Notes: generated by a model from the sequence alone, not told the origin. A stretch of DNA of 64,000 bases from Sphaerisporangium sp. TRM90804 (GCF_029846175.1 NZ_JARWAC010000009.1:310001-374000), one strand, 5' to 3'. Shown: positions 48,567 through 57,392, numbered from the stretch's first letter. Made by a program: numbers and translations.

Positions 48567-49688
48567 ATGTCGTTGAATCCGCGTCTCATCAAGGAATCCT
48601 TCTCGTCGATCCAGCCCGTCATGGGCAAGGCGGCCGCCTACTTCTACGGGCGGCTGTTCGCCGAGAGCCCTCACCTTCGCGGCATGTTCCCGCCCGCCAT
48701 GGACGTGCAGCGCGAGCGCCTGTTCCGGGCGCTGACCCGCATCGTCTGGAGCCTGGACAGCCCCGACGGCCTGGGCGCCTACCTGGGCCAGCTCGGCAGG
48801 GACCACCGCAAGTACGGGGTCGTCGCCGAGCACTACACCGCGGTGGGCAACGCGCTGCTGGCGACGGTCAGGCGCTTCAGCGCCGACACCTGGGACGCCG
48901 AGGTCGAGGCCGCCTGGGTCGCCGCCTACACGGCCGCGGCCAACCTGATGATCGACGCCGCCGAGGCCGACGCCGGGGTCTCGCCCGCCTGGTGGCCGGC
49001 CGAGGTCGTGGACCACGAGCTCCGCACGCCCGGCATCGCGGTGATCACGCTGCGCCCGGGCGCGCCCATGGAGTTCACCGCCGGCCAGTACGTCAGCGTG
49101 CAGAGCGCGCGCTGGCCGAGGGTCTGGCGCACCTACTCCATCGCCAACGCCCCGCGCCCGGACAACAGGGTCAGGCTGCACGTGCGGGCCGTCGGCGGCG
49201 GCTGGGTCAGCACGGCGCTGGTCTCGCACACCCGGATCGGCGACACCGTGCTCCTCGGCCCGCCGGTCGGCACCATGGTCCCTCCGGGGGAGGACAACCC
49301 GCGCGACATCCTCTGCGTCGCCGGCGGCACCGGCCTCGCCCCGATCAAGGCCGTCGTCGAGCACGTCATCGCCTCGGGCCGCCGCCCCAACATCCACCTG
49401 CTGTTCGGGGCCCGCACCGCGGCCGAGCTGTACGACCTGGCCGACCTCATCCGCATGGAGGCCGCCTTCCCCTGGCTCAGGGTGGTCCCGGTGGTGTCCG
49501 AGGAGCCCGCCTACGACGGCCTGCGCGGGACGCTGCCCGGCGTCGTCCAGCGCTTCCACTCCTGGACCGAGCACGAGGTCTACGTCTGCGGCCCGGACGC
49601 GATGGTCGACGAGACCGTGCGCCTCCTGCGTGGCGACGGGGTCCCGCCGGCACGGATCCACCGGGACGCGATCCGGGCCGAGGAGTAG
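48567..49688 (+). CDS. Flavohaemoglobin-type globin-reductase
   Basis: The 373-aa protein has a globin domain (about 1-135) with proximal His in RDHRKYG at residue 80, followed by a ferredoxin-reductase-like FAD domain (RTYSIAN) and NAD(P)H domain (CVAGGTGLAPIKAV, YVCGPDAMVD). It matches the Hmp architecture that converts NO to nitrate with oxygen and NAD(P)H, in the cytosol. The distal Tyr/Gln pattern is not clear in the sequence, so another globin function remains possible. Two inverted repeats precede it. Confidence 0.9.
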   Translation: MSLNPRLIKESFSSIQPVMGKAAAYFYGRLFAESPHLRGMFPPAMDVQRERLFRALTRIVWSLDSPDGLGAYLGQLGRDHRKYGVVAEHYTAVGNALLATVRRFSADTWDAEVEAAWVAAYTAAANLMIDAAEADAGVSPAWWPAEVVDHELRTPGIAVITLRPGAPMEFTAGQYVSVQSARWPRVWRTYSIANAPRPDNRVRLHVRAVGGGWVSTALVSHTRIGDTVLLGPPVGTMVPPGEDNPRDILCVAGGTGLAPIKAVVEHVIASGRRPNIHLLFGARTAAELYDLADLIRMEAAFPWLRVVPVVSEEPAYDGLRGTLPGVVQRFHSWTEHEVYVCGPDAMVDETVRLLRGDGVPPARIHRDAIRAEE

Positions 49689-49888
49689 GCCCGGGCTTCG
49701 GCCAACCAGATATCGCAGGACGATCCGGGCGAACTGATCACGCAAATCCTGTGGAGTCCGGCGGTCCCCCCGCCAACGTGACACGATGATGCCGTTCCGC
49801 GCACAGCGACCCAACATGTTGATCCGCAGCGACCACGCCGAGCCGGGGGGACGGGCGTGCCGGTCCGACACCGAAAGGAAGGGCGAAC

Positions 49889-49975
49889 ATGCGGGGCATC
49901 CTGCTCGCCTCCGGCACCAGGCCACCCAACTCCGAGGTCGCCCCGGCGCGGCCCTGCGCCGCGGGAGCGCGCTGA
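49889..49975 (+). CDS. Small upstream ORF, possible leader peptide (28 aa)
   Basis: ATG 49889 follows the strong ribosome site AAAGGAAGGGCGAAC. The product, MRGILLASGTRPPNSEVAPA plus eight residues ending in Arg, stops 5 bp before the MoaD-like gene, which itself lacks a good ribosome site. Translation of this ORF may couple to or control the MoaD-like gene. One Cys is present near the end. No similarity recognised. Confidence 0.4.
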   Translation: MRGILLASGTRPPNSEVAPARPCAAGAR

Positions 49976-49980
49976 CTCCC

Positions 49981-50286
49981 ATGGCCAAACCGGTCACACT
50001 CGTGACGTTCGTGCTGCCCGTCATGCTCGGGCACTGGGGCAGCGGGGCGACCGAGGTCCGCGTCTTCGCCGTCGCGGACGACGCCGAGAGCCACCCCACC
50101 CTCGGCGCCGCCCTGCACACCCTGCGCCGCACCCACCCGAAGCTCGGACGACGCCTGTGCGACGAGCACGGCGGCATCCGCCGGCACATCAACATGTTCG
50201 TGTGCGGGGAGAACGCCCGGCGCCTGGGCGGCCTGGCCTGCGCGCTGCCCCCCGGAGCCGAGGTCTACGTCATGCCCGCGCTGTGA
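49981..50286 (+). CDS. MoaD/ThiS-like ubiquitin-fold protein lacking C-terminal Gly-Gly
   Basis: The 101-aa protein matches the MoaD/ThiS/small-modifier pattern (HPTLGAALHTLRRTHPKLGRRL, RRHINMFVCGEN, LPPGAEVYVMPAL). Normal members end in Gly-Gly, needed for sulfur transfer; here the chain ends MPAL at a TGA where the repeat array begins. It is either truncated or has lost thiocarboxylate function. Confidence 0.7.
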   Translation: MAKPVTLVTFVLPVMLGHWGSGATEVRVFAVADDAESHPTLGAALHTLRRTHPKLGRRLCDEHGGIRRHINMFVCGENARRLGGLACALPPGAEVYVMPAL

Positions 50287-50422
50287 CCCGGCCGCGCGTG
50301 ACCGCCCACGGTGACCCGACCACGCCTGACCACCCGCTGTGACCCGGCCACGCGTGACCGCCCACGGTGACCCGGCCGGGCGTGGCCGCCCACAGTGGCA
50401 CGGCTAGGCGTGGCCGCCCACG
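50283..50422. repeat. 28-bp tandem repeat array (5 units)
   Basis: Five head-to-tail 28-bp units (starts 50283, 50311, 50339, 50367, 50395), typified by GTGACCCGGCCACGCGTGAC then CGCCCACG, fill the gap between the MoaD-like gene and the convergent AlkZ-like gene. The first unit contains the TGA of the former, and the fifth the stop of the latter. There are no spacers, so it is not a CRISPR array. Confidence 0.9.
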
Positions 50423-51549
50423 GTGACCTCGCCGATGACGGCCTCCGCGCGGCCCTCCATGATCTCCCCGACGCGGCCCGCCTGCCGGTCGATCTCCCTG
50501 CGCAGGGCGGCGGTGGCCCTGACCACCGGCTCCACCGTGATGGCGATCACGCGGCCGGAGCGGCGCTGGTGCCACAGCCCGGCGACGACGCCGTCGACCA
50601 GGAGCACCTGGAAGTTCCGCGGCAGCACCCGTTCGGCGGCACGGCCGGGGTAGAGCAGCTCGGGCGGCTGGTTGCCCACCCGGTAGGCGTAGCCGTCGAA
50701 GTAGGGCAGCAGCCGCACGCCCCGGGGCGGGGCGGGCGGGACGCCGGTGTCGCCGGCGCTCACCCACGCCCGTGTCCCCTCGACCTCCACCGGCTCCAGC
50801 TCGGCCTCCAGCGACGTGAACAGCTCCTCGGCCCAGCCGGGCGGGGCGTTCAGCCAGTGCGCGAACCGGCGGGGGGTGGCCGGGCCGTACGCGTGCAGGT
50901 AGCTCCTCAGCACGTGCGCCAGGCCGGCCCGCGTGCCGGCCGGCTCGAAGCCGGGCAGCAACCGGGCGGGGCCGGTGTAGGTGACCTTGCGTCCCCGGTT
51001 CGGGCCGAAGCACAGCGCCCCCCGCACGCCGGCCAGGTGGACGGCCTGGCGCCATCGGGGCCACTGCCCCTGGAACGCGGGCATGACCCGCTCGCCCGCC
51101 CACGGCCCCGTGCGCTCGACCACAGCCCGGTCGAGCTCCTCGTTGGTGAGCTCGGAGTCCTTCAGCGCGTCGGCGACGGCGGCGACGACCGCCTCGGTCT
51201 GCTCGGGGGTCATGCGCACGTCGTCGGGCATGCCGACGCGCGGCGGCGGGACGGCCGACAGCGCCGCCACCCACAGGGGCAGGTCGCGGGCGGGGAGCAG
51301 GTGGACGGTGCCGCGCGGGCCGAAGGTCTTGACCAGGCTGTGGTCGCTCCACAGCGCCCGGCGGACGTCCGCGCGGGTCGCCCCGGCCAGGCGGAGCCCG
51401 ACCGACAGCTCCGCGGCCGGCATCACCTGCGCGTGCACGCCGGCCATCGCGGCGGCGATCTCGGCGGGCCCGGCGTCCCCGGCCGGGGCGTTCAGCGCGT
51501 GCCGTTCGAGGCGACGGGCGCACACCTCGGCGAACGTGAGGCGCGGCAC
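50404..51549 (-). CDS. AlkZ/YcaQ-like winged-helix DNA glycosylase family protein
   Basis: The 381-aa protein has the HTH_42 family layout: several winged-helix units, KTFGPRGTVHLLPARDLPLW, LDRAVVERTGPWAGERV and RLLPYFDGYAYRVGNQPPELL. AlkZ and YcaQ excise alkylated or crosslinked bases. Catalytic QxQ/QxD residues were not identified with certainty. The stop codon lies inside the 28-bp repeat array. Confidence 0.8.
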   Translation of the reverse strand: MPRLTFAEVCARRLERHALNAPAGDAGPAEIAAAMAGVHAQVMPAAELSVGLRLAGATRADVRRALWSDHSLVKTFGPRGTVHLLPARDLPLWVAALSAVPPPRVGMPDDVRMTPEQTEAVVAAVADALKDSELTNEELDRAVVERTGPWAGERVMPAFQGQWPRWRQAVHLAGVRGALCFGPNRGRKVTYTGPARLLPGFEPAGTRAGLAHVLRSYLHAYGPATPRRFAHWLNAPPGWAEELFTSLEAELEPVEVEGTRAWVSAGDTGVPPAPPRGVRLLPYFDGYAYRVGNQPPELLYPGRAAERVLPRNFQVLLVDGVVAGLWHQRRSGRVIAITVEPVVRATAALRREIDRQAGRVGEIMEGRAEAVIGEVTVGGHA

Positions 51550-51619
51550 CTTCGTGGAGCGGTCTGAGCGGGCTATCGCGGGTCCCCCGGATCGGCGTAC
51601 GACTTCGGTGGCGCTCCGA

Positions 51620-51901
51620 TCAGGAGCCGAAGATCAGGTACAGGTCCCAGCCGCCGCCGGCGGCCACGCATTCGTAGTCGTCGGCTCCGCCCGGGTGGCG
51701 CGGCCACAGGTACTCCTCGCCCACGGCGGCGCACCGGGCCCTGGTCGGATAGTGGCCGTGGTACTGCCGGTAGTCCATCGCGCGAACGCTCGTGGAGCCG
51801 GCCTCGCGCGCGGCCGGGGCGGCCGCCGCCGGGCCCGCGGCGAGCGCGACGCCGGCCGCCGCGACGGCCGCGGCCGCCAGCGCCCGCGTGCGCGCACCCA
51901 T
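51620..51901 (-). CDS. Small secreted protein with one disulfide pair
   Basis: The 93-aa product has an Ala-rich signal peptide (about 1-27, ending AAAAPA) and a 65-residue mature part with two Cys (ARCAAVGEEYLWPRH and DDYECVAAGGGWDLYLIF). The spacing recalls small secreted proteins of actinomycetes with a Cys-W-x-Y-x-C pattern. Function unknown. AGAGGA precedes the ATG. Confidence 0.65.
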   Translation of the reverse strand: MGARTRALAAAAVAAAGVALAAGPAAAAPAAREAGSTSVRAMDYRQYHGHYPTRARCAAVGEEYLWPRHPGGADDYECVAAGGGWDLYLIFGS

Positions 51902-51977
51902 GGCGAGTCCTCTCCGAGGCGGAGTCACGCCCACCATTCAAAGGGAGATCACGGAGCCCCGCAAGGGTCGCGTGGGC

Positions 51978-52769
51978 CTAGCGGGACGCCGCGCCCGGGG
52001 CGATGCGGTAGTGGTAGGCGCAGATCTCGCGGAAGCCCATGCGCTCGTACAGCCGGAGCGCCGCGATGTTGCCCCGCTCGACCTGCAGGTACACGCGCCC
52101 GGCCCCGTGCGCGCCGGCCCAGGCGGCCAGGGCGGCGAGCACCTGGCGGGCCGCGCCCGCGCCGCGCGCCTCGGGGAGCGTGGCCATGCCGAACACCCCG
52201 GCCCAGCCGGTGTCGGCGACCGCGCGGCCCACCGCGAGCACCTCGGCCCCGGCCACCACTCGGGCGTAGGCGCACGGCCGCTCCACCCGGGCGAGCATGT
52301 CCCACTCGAGACGGGGGTCGCCGCCGTGGCCGTGCACGGCGTGCCAGACGTCGAACCACGGAGGCGTCGGGCGCTCGTCCACCAGGACCCGGGGCGCGCC
52401 CGCAGGTGCCCGTGCCACGACCCGCTCGACCGGCGCCGTCCGCAACGACATCGGGCTGCGCCGGAGGTAGCCGCGCTCGGCCAGGAGCGGGTCGAGCCCC
52501 GGCGGGCACGCGCCCGGGCTGATCTGGAACCGCGCGGCGGCGCCGCGGCACGCGTAGAACCGCTCGGCCCCGGCGACCCTGCCGGGCAGCTCGGCCGGCC
52601 CGGCCTCACCGTGCGGCAGGACGGTCGCGGCCCACCACGCGGCGCCGGAGGCATGCCGCAGCCACCACCCCCGGGCGTCCTCGACGTGCTCGGCCGGCAG
52701 AGCCCGGGCCGCCCTCTCCTGCAGGCCTCGCACCAGCCGCGGGCCGCTCACGGCCGTCGGCGCGGACAC
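51978..52769 (-). CDS. GNAT-family N-acetyltransferase
   Basis: The 263-aa protein has an N-terminal region that varies among relatives and a C-terminal GNAT fold (GVFGMATLPEARGAGAARQVL, the acetyl-CoA pyrophosphate loop RGxGxA; YLQVERGNIAALRLYERMGF). GTG 52769 follows GAGAGGAG. It may form a unit with thyX upstream. Acceptor unknown. Confidence 0.85.
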   Translation of the reverse strand: MSAPTAVSGPRLVRGLQERAARALPAEHVEDARGWWLRHASGAAWWAATVLPHGEAGPAELPGRVAGAERFYACRGAAARFQISPGACPPGLDPLLAERGYLRRSPMSLRTAPVERVVARAPAGAPRVLVDERPTPPWFDVWHAVHGHGGDPRLEWDMLARVERPCAYARVVAGAEVLAVGRAVADTGWAGVFGMATLPEARGAGAARQVLAALAAWAGAHGAGRVYLQVERGNIAALRLYERMGFREICAYHYRIAPGAASR

Positions 52770-52824
52770 GTGTGCTCCTCTCCCCGGCCCGGCGCGCGTC
52801 GAGCGCCCGCCGGCCGGGCGGGCG

Positions 52825-53535
52825 CTAGGGGGCGACGCGGCCCGCGGCGTTGAAGGCGGCGTGGGTGAGCGGCATGAGCCCGGCCCAGATCGCCTCCATG
52901 CGCTCGGCGACCATCTCGATCTCGCGCTGGGGGAACGACGGCACGGTGGCGCGCTCGTCCTTGGTGCGCAGGGACAGGAAGTGCATGAGCGAGCGGGCGT
53001 TGCAGGTGGCGTACATGGAGGAGAACAGCCCGACGGGCAGCACCGCCCTGGCGACCTCGCGCGCCACCCCCGCCTCCAGCATCTTCTGGTAGGCCTCGTA
53101 GGAGCGCCGGTAGGACTGCTCCATCGCCTCGGCCACCAGCCGGTGCTGGTCGTCGTCGCCCTCGACGAACTCGTACCGGCCCGGCTTGCCCTGCTGGACG
53201 AGCTTGCGCTCGCGCCCGGGCACGTAGAACACGGGCTGGAGCTCGCGGTACCTGCCGCTCTCCTCGTTGTAGGACCAGCCCACACGGTGACGGTGGAACT
53301 CGCGGAAGACCATGATCGGGGCGCTGACGAAGAAGGTCATGCTGTTGTGCTCGAACGGGCTGCCGTGGCGGTCGCGCATGAGGTAGTTGATCAGGCCGCG
53401 GGCCCGCTGCGGATCCTGGCTCACCGCCTCCAGCGACTGCTCGCCTGCGGTGGAGACGCGCGCCGCCCACACCACGTCGGAGTCGTCCGCGCTGTGCCTG
53501 ACCAGCTCGACGCTCACGTCACTCTGGAATTTCAA
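52825..53535 (-). CDS. thyX: FAD-dependent thymidylate synthase
   Basis: ThyX makes dTMP from dUMP using FAD and methylene-tetrahydrofolate. The 236-aa product contains the ThyX motif RHRVGWSYNEESGRY at 82-96 and RHGSPFEHN. The first in-frame start is TTG at 53535, with GGGGGAG upstream. No thyA is seen in the window. Confidence 0.93.
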   Translation of the reverse strand: MKFQSDVSVELVRHSADDSDVVWAARVSTAGEQSLEAVSQDPQRARGLINYLMRDRHGSPFEHNSMTFFVSAPIMVFREFHRHRVGWSYNEESGRYRELQPVFYVPGRERKLVQQGKPGRYEFVEGDDDQHRLVAEAMEQSYRRSYEAYQKMLEAGVAREVARAVLPVGLFSSMYATCNARSLMHFLSLRTKDERATVPSFPQREIEMVAERMEAIWAGLMPLTHAAFNAAGRVAP

Positions 53536-53617
53536 CGCCCTGCTCCCCCTCGTCTGAGACCGCGCCCATCGTAGTGGGGGTGCGTCGGCGGCTCCAGGGA
53601 AGGCCCCCGCCGGGCCC

Positions 53618-54760
53618 TCAGAGGCGGTAGACCCGGCGGGCGTTGTCCGAACCGATCATGTGGGCCACCCGCGCCGCGTCGGCGGGGCTCCACTCCCCCT
53701 GGCCGAGCCGGGCGGCGATCGTGCGGGCCAGGCCGCGCCGGAAGCACAGGGCGCCCAGGTGGCACGTCTCGGCCACGCCGCGGCAGCCGGAGCTGAACAT
53801 CAGCTTGTGGTACGGCACCCGCTCCAGCAGCTCGCCGAGCACCGCCGCCGACCCCGCGGCGGTGGAGGCGAGCCCCAGGCCGATGTCCAGGTAGACGTGC
53901 GGGAACACGCCGGCGAGGTAGGCGGCCTGGCGGTGGAAGGGGTGACAGTGCAGCAGCACGACCGGGACGCCCCCGGGGGGCAGGGCCCGCAGGAACCCGG
54001 ACATCAGCGCGGGGTCCGATCGCTGCGGCCCCGCCTCGCCGTACCCGGTGGCGATCTGCAGCGGCAGGCCGCGCTCGCGGGCGACGTCGACCGCCGTCCA
54101 GAGCAGGTGGCGCAGCAGCACCGGGTCGCGCAGCGGCTCGCCCGGCGCCGCGAGCCGGCGGCCGGCCGCGGCGATCACCGTGCCGCGGCCCGGCCGGGCC
54201 GGGTCGAAGTCGAGGCCGCACCCGCGGGCGATGGCCGACTTGAACGCGACCGCCCGCGCCGCCGCGCGGGCGAGGCCGCCGGCGAGGGCGTCGGCGTACC
54301 CGACGGCCGCCGGGCCCGCCTTGGCCACCTCCTCCTCCACCCGTTCGAGCACCACGATGTCGTCGGCCGCGGCGCCGCCGAGCCGTCCCATCTCGGCGGC
54401 CGGCAGCAGCTCGTGCCCGCCGTCGCCGGCGTCCACCAGGAACGCCACGACTCCGGCCTCGCGCAGCAGCCGCCGGTTGGCCTCCTCGGCGCCGAGCTCG
54501 GCGCGGCGAGCCAGGTAGACGGTGGGCGGGGCGTGCGGGTCGAGGCCGAGGACGGGGCCGCACCAGCGTCTGATGGCCGTGCCCACCGGGGTGTCGAAGT
54601 GGGTGGCGCCGGGCGGAGCGGGCGTGCGCGCCTCGGTGATGAGCGTCTCGAACAGGGAGCGGGTGAGGTGGTCGCGGCGCACGCCGCGGCAGTGGTGGTC
54701 GACGAGCGGCGCCCGCAGCGCCGCGCGCACCGCGGCGGGCAACGCGCCGTACGGATCCAT
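53618..54760 (-). CDS. Amidohydrolase family protein (FluG/Amidohydro_2-like)
   Basis: The 380-aa protein has the TIM-barrel amidohydrolase layout with VDHHCRG (first metal pair), VVLLHCHPFHRQAAYLAGVFPHVYLDI (His residues) and a final KLMFSSGCRGVAETCHLGAL. In FluG-type relatives the last motif reads FSSDA; here the metal/catalytic Asp position is Gly, so activity may be altered. Substrate unknown. Confidence 0.75.
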   Translation of the reverse strand: MDPYGALPAAVRAALRAPLVDHHCRGVRRDHLTRSLFETLITEARTPAPPGATHFDTPVGTAIRRWCGPVLGLDPHAPPTVYLARRAELGAEEANRRLLREAGVVAFLVDAGDGGHELLPAAEMGRLGGAAADDIVVLERVEEEVAKAGPAAVGYADALAGGLARAAARAVAFKSAIARGCGLDFDPARPGRGTVIAAAGRRLAAPGEPLRDPVLLRHLLWTAVDVARERGLPLQIATGYGEAGPQRSDPALMSGFLRALPPGGVPVVLLHCHPFHRQAAYLAGVFPHVYLDIGLGLASTAAGSAAVLGELLERVPYHKLMFSSGCRGVAETCHLGALCFRRGLARTIAARLGQGEWSPADAARVAHMIGSDNARRVYRL

Positions 54761-54822
54761 CGCGCCGCCTCACCGCCTCGCCGGTCGACCTGGCCGGCCG
54801 CGCCGGCCGCGTCCGGGCGCGC

Positions 54823-54872
54823 GGAAGACCGCCGGGCGGGCCGCGCCGGTCTTCCCGGCGGCCCGCCCGGCG
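54823..54872 (-). terminator. Terminator with two alternative hairpins after trpEG
   Basis: A 15-bp stem (54830-54844 with 54858-54872) competes with a 9-bp stem (54823-54831 with 54847-54855). Either ends the trpEG transcript; the overlap could also permit switching. Confidence 0.6.
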
Positions 54873-54925
54873 CGCGCTGCGGTGAGGACTCTACGGCCGG
54901 GCTCCCGCGACGTCCCGGCCTTTAC

Positions 54926-57064
54926 TCAACCCCGGCACAGCCTCAAGACGTTGGCGATGATCCGGGCTCCGGCGCCGCCCTCGGTGGTGAGGATGGACTC
55001 GGGGTGGAACTGGACGGCGAAGCGCCGGTTGGCGGTGTCCTCGATCGCCATGACGGCGCCGTCGGGGGTCAGCGCGGTGACGGTGTAGCCGCTCACCCCC
55101 GGCCGCTTGGCGTGCACGGAGTGGTAGCGGGCGGCGGTGAAGCTCTCGGGCAGCCCGTCGAGCAGGGCGCTGTCGCCGAGACGCCCGACGGTGCCGCGCT
55201 TGCCGTGCTGGGGGTACGACAGCAGGTCGAGGGCGCCGCCGGCGTGCTCCACCATCGCCTGCAGACCCAGGCAGACCCCGAAGGTGGGCAGGGAGCGCTC
55301 GTACACGGCGTCCAGCAGGGCCGAGCAGCCGAAGTCGGACGGCCAGCCGGGGCCGGGCGAGAGCACGACCATGCCGGGCGCGATCTCGTCGAGCATGGCG
55401 AGCGGGAACCCGTGGCGCAGGGTGACGACGTCGGCGCCCTGCTGGCGGAAGTAGTCGGCGAGGGTGTTGACGAAGGAGTCCTCGTGGTCGACCAGCAGGA
55501 CCTTCACCCCCTCCCCCGGCCGGGCGGCCTCGGGCTCGCGCACGACCTGGTCGTCCTGGACGGCCGGGGCGGCCACGGCGGCGAGCGCGCCGAGCAGGGC
55601 GCTGGCCTTCAGCTCGGTCTCGCGCTCCTCGGCGGCGGGGTCGGAGTCGTACAGCAGCGTCGCGCCCGCGCGCACGGTGGCCACGCCGTCGCGGATCTGG
55701 GCCGTGCGCAGGGTCAGGCCGGTGTTCATGGACCCGTCGAACCCCAGGTAGCCGACGGCGCCGCCGTACCAGCGCCGGGCGGTGGCCTCGTGGTCCTCGA
55801 TGAACTGCATCGCCCAGCTCTTGGGCGCGCCGGTGACGGTGACGGCCCACATGTGGGTGAGGAAGGCGTCCAGGGCGTCGAACCCGGGGCGCAGGCGGCC
55901 CTCGATGTGGTCGACGGTGTGGATGAGACGGGAGTACATCTCGATCTGGCGGCGGCCGATGACCTGCACCGAGCCCGGGACGCAGATGCGTGACTTGTCG
56001 TTGCGGTCGACGTCGGTGCACATGGTCAGCTCGGACTCCTCCTTCACCGAGCTGAGCAGGGTGCGGATGGCCTCGGCGTCCTCCACGGGGTTGGCGCCCC
56101 GCGCGATGGTGCCGGAGATCGGGCAGGTCTCCACGCGGTCGCCTTGCACCCGGACGTACATCTCGGGGGAGGCGCCGACCAGGTGCTCGCCGTCGCCGAG
56201 GTTGAACAGGAACTCGTACGGGGCGGGATTGGCCTGGCGCAGGCTGCGGTAGAAGCCGGCGGGGTCGGCGCAGGCGGCGTGGAAGACCTGGCCGGGGACG
56301 ACCTCGAACAGGTCGCCGCGCCGGAACCTCTGCTTGGCGGCCTCCACGACGGCGGCGTAGCCACCGGGCTCGGGGTTGGTCGGGATCTCGGCGGGGGCCG
56401 GCAGCGGCAGGGACTCCCCGGTGCGCTCGACGCCGCGGGTGCAGACCCCGTCGACGGTGAACTCGTACAGGAACTCCTTGCTGGTCTCGCGCTTGCGGTC
56501 GATGACCATGACGCGGTCGGGCAGGTGCAGCACCAGGTCGCGCTGGTCGGCGGCGCGGTCGAGCACCAGGCGCAGCGGCTCGAACTGGAAGGCGAGGTCG
56601 TAGCCGAACGTCCCGTACAGGCCGAGGTGGGCGTCCGCGCCGGAGAAGGCGGCGATCACCTCGCGGATGGCGGTGAAGACGGTGGGGCGGCGGCTGCGCA
56701 TCTCCTCGGGGAGGATCTCCTCCGACTCCGGCACGTGGACCTCGACGCGGTCGGCGGTCGGCTCGGAGGTGGGCTTGCCCGCGGCCAGCAGGCAGGAGGC
56801 GACGGCGGGCAGCACGACGCGGCCGCGCTCGTTCAGGGCCCGGGCGGCGATCCTGCGGCCCCTGGCGACGATCTCCAGCACGGGGTCGACATAGGCGAGG
56901 TTCCATCGGCTGTACCGGCCGGGGTACTCCATGCCCGAGGACAGCACGCCGCCGCGCCGTTCGCCGAGCGTGGAGACGACCTCCTCCAGCACCGACTCCG
57001 GGACATCCCTGGTGGTGACCTCCACCCCGATGCCGCCTGCAGTGGTATACGCGTTGACGTCCAC
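54926..57064 (-). CDS. trpEG: Anthranilate synthase, fused components I and II
   Basis: The 712-aa protein makes anthranilate from chorismate and glutamine. The N-terminal TrpE part (about 1-510) has DVDRNDKSRIC and the chorismate-binding VTVTGAPKSWAMQ; the C-terminal glutamine amidotransferase has FGVCLGLQ (nucleophile Cys) and VQFHPES. The fusion is known in rhizobia and some actinomycetes. GTG 57064 (AAGGGCGGGG upstream) was chosen; GTG 57109 would lie directly at the attenuator T-run. Regulated by the leader/attenuator at 57111-57205. Confidence 0.93.
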   Translation of the reverse strand: MDVNAYTTAGGIGVEVTTRDVPESVLEEVVSTLGERRGGVLSSGMEYPGRYSRWNLAYVDPVLEIVARGRRIAARALNERGRVVLPAVASCLLAAGKPTSEPTADRVEVHVPESEEILPEEMRSRRPTVFTAIREVIAAFSGADAHLGLYGTFGYDLAFQFEPLRLVLDRAADQRDLVLHLPDRVMVIDRKRETSKEFLYEFTVDGVCTRGVERTGESLPLPAPAEIPTNPEPGGYAAVVEAAKQRFRRGDLFEVVPGQVFHAACADPAGFYRSLRQANPAPYEFLFNLGDGEHLVGASPEMYVRVQGDRVETCPISGTIARGANPVEDAEAIRTLLSSVKEESELTMCTDVDRNDKSRICVPGSVQVIGRRQIEMYSRLIHTVDHIEGRLRPGFDALDAFLTHMWAVTVTGAPKSWAMQFIEDHEATARRWYGGAVGYLGFDGSMNTGLTLRTAQIRDGVATVRAGATLLYDSDPAAEERETELKASALLGALAAVAAPAVQDDQVVREPEAARPGEGVKVLLVDHEDSFVNTLADYFRQQGADVVTLRHGFPLAMLDEIAPGMVVLSPGPGWPSDFGCSALLDAVYERSLPTFGVCLGLQAMVEHAGGALDLLSYPQHGKRGTVGRLGDSALLDGLPESFTAARYHSVHAKRPGVSGYTVTALTPDGAVMAIEDTANRRFAVQFHPESILTTEGGAGARIIANVLRLCRG

Positions 57065-57110
57065 CTTCGCCCCGCCCTTCTCGCTGATCGATAGACCCCG
57101 GACGGGCACG

Positions 57111-57135
57111 AAAAAGGCCGCCTTCCGGGGCGGCC
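57111..57135 (-). terminator. trp attenuator terminator
   Basis: On the minus strand GGCCGCC, a 6-nt loop and GGCGGCC are followed by TTTTT, a rho-independent terminator immediately before trpEG and 28 bp after the leader peptide stop. The T-run is rare in this GC-rich genome. Confidence 0.85.
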
Positions 57136-57163
57136 GTCCGTAAACATGCGAAACGCGCGCCGC

Positions 57164-57205
57164 CTAGAAGCGGCGCCACCACTGCACGGGTGAACTGGTT
57201 CGCAT
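57164..57205 (-). CDS. trpL: trp leader peptide
   Basis: The 13-residue reading frame MRTSSPVQWWRRF carries two adjacent Trp codons (TGG TGG). When Trp-tRNA is scarce the ribosome would stall there and let an antiterminator form, allowing trpEG transcription. Position, length and the following attenuator are diagnostic. Confidence 0.9.
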   Translation of the reverse strand: MRTSSPVQWWRRF

Positions 57206-57392
57206 GCGCAGATCATAGCCGCAGGGCCCGCCGGTCCGCCACCTCTTCGGAAGGCCGTCGTGGACGGGCCGCGGGGACTTGGTGACGCCCCGTCACCGAG
57301 CGTCCGGAAGGGTAGCACTACCATGTTACTAGGGGGTAAAGCACCGCTTACATCCACCCGGAGCGACCCTCCGCTTACAAAGGGGAGCGCGC

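Noticed and set aside
50283..50422. Possible CRISPR array (28-bp repeats)
   Set aside because: Repeats are directly adjacent with no spacers and diverge progressively; no cas genes other than a distant Cas4-like nuclease.
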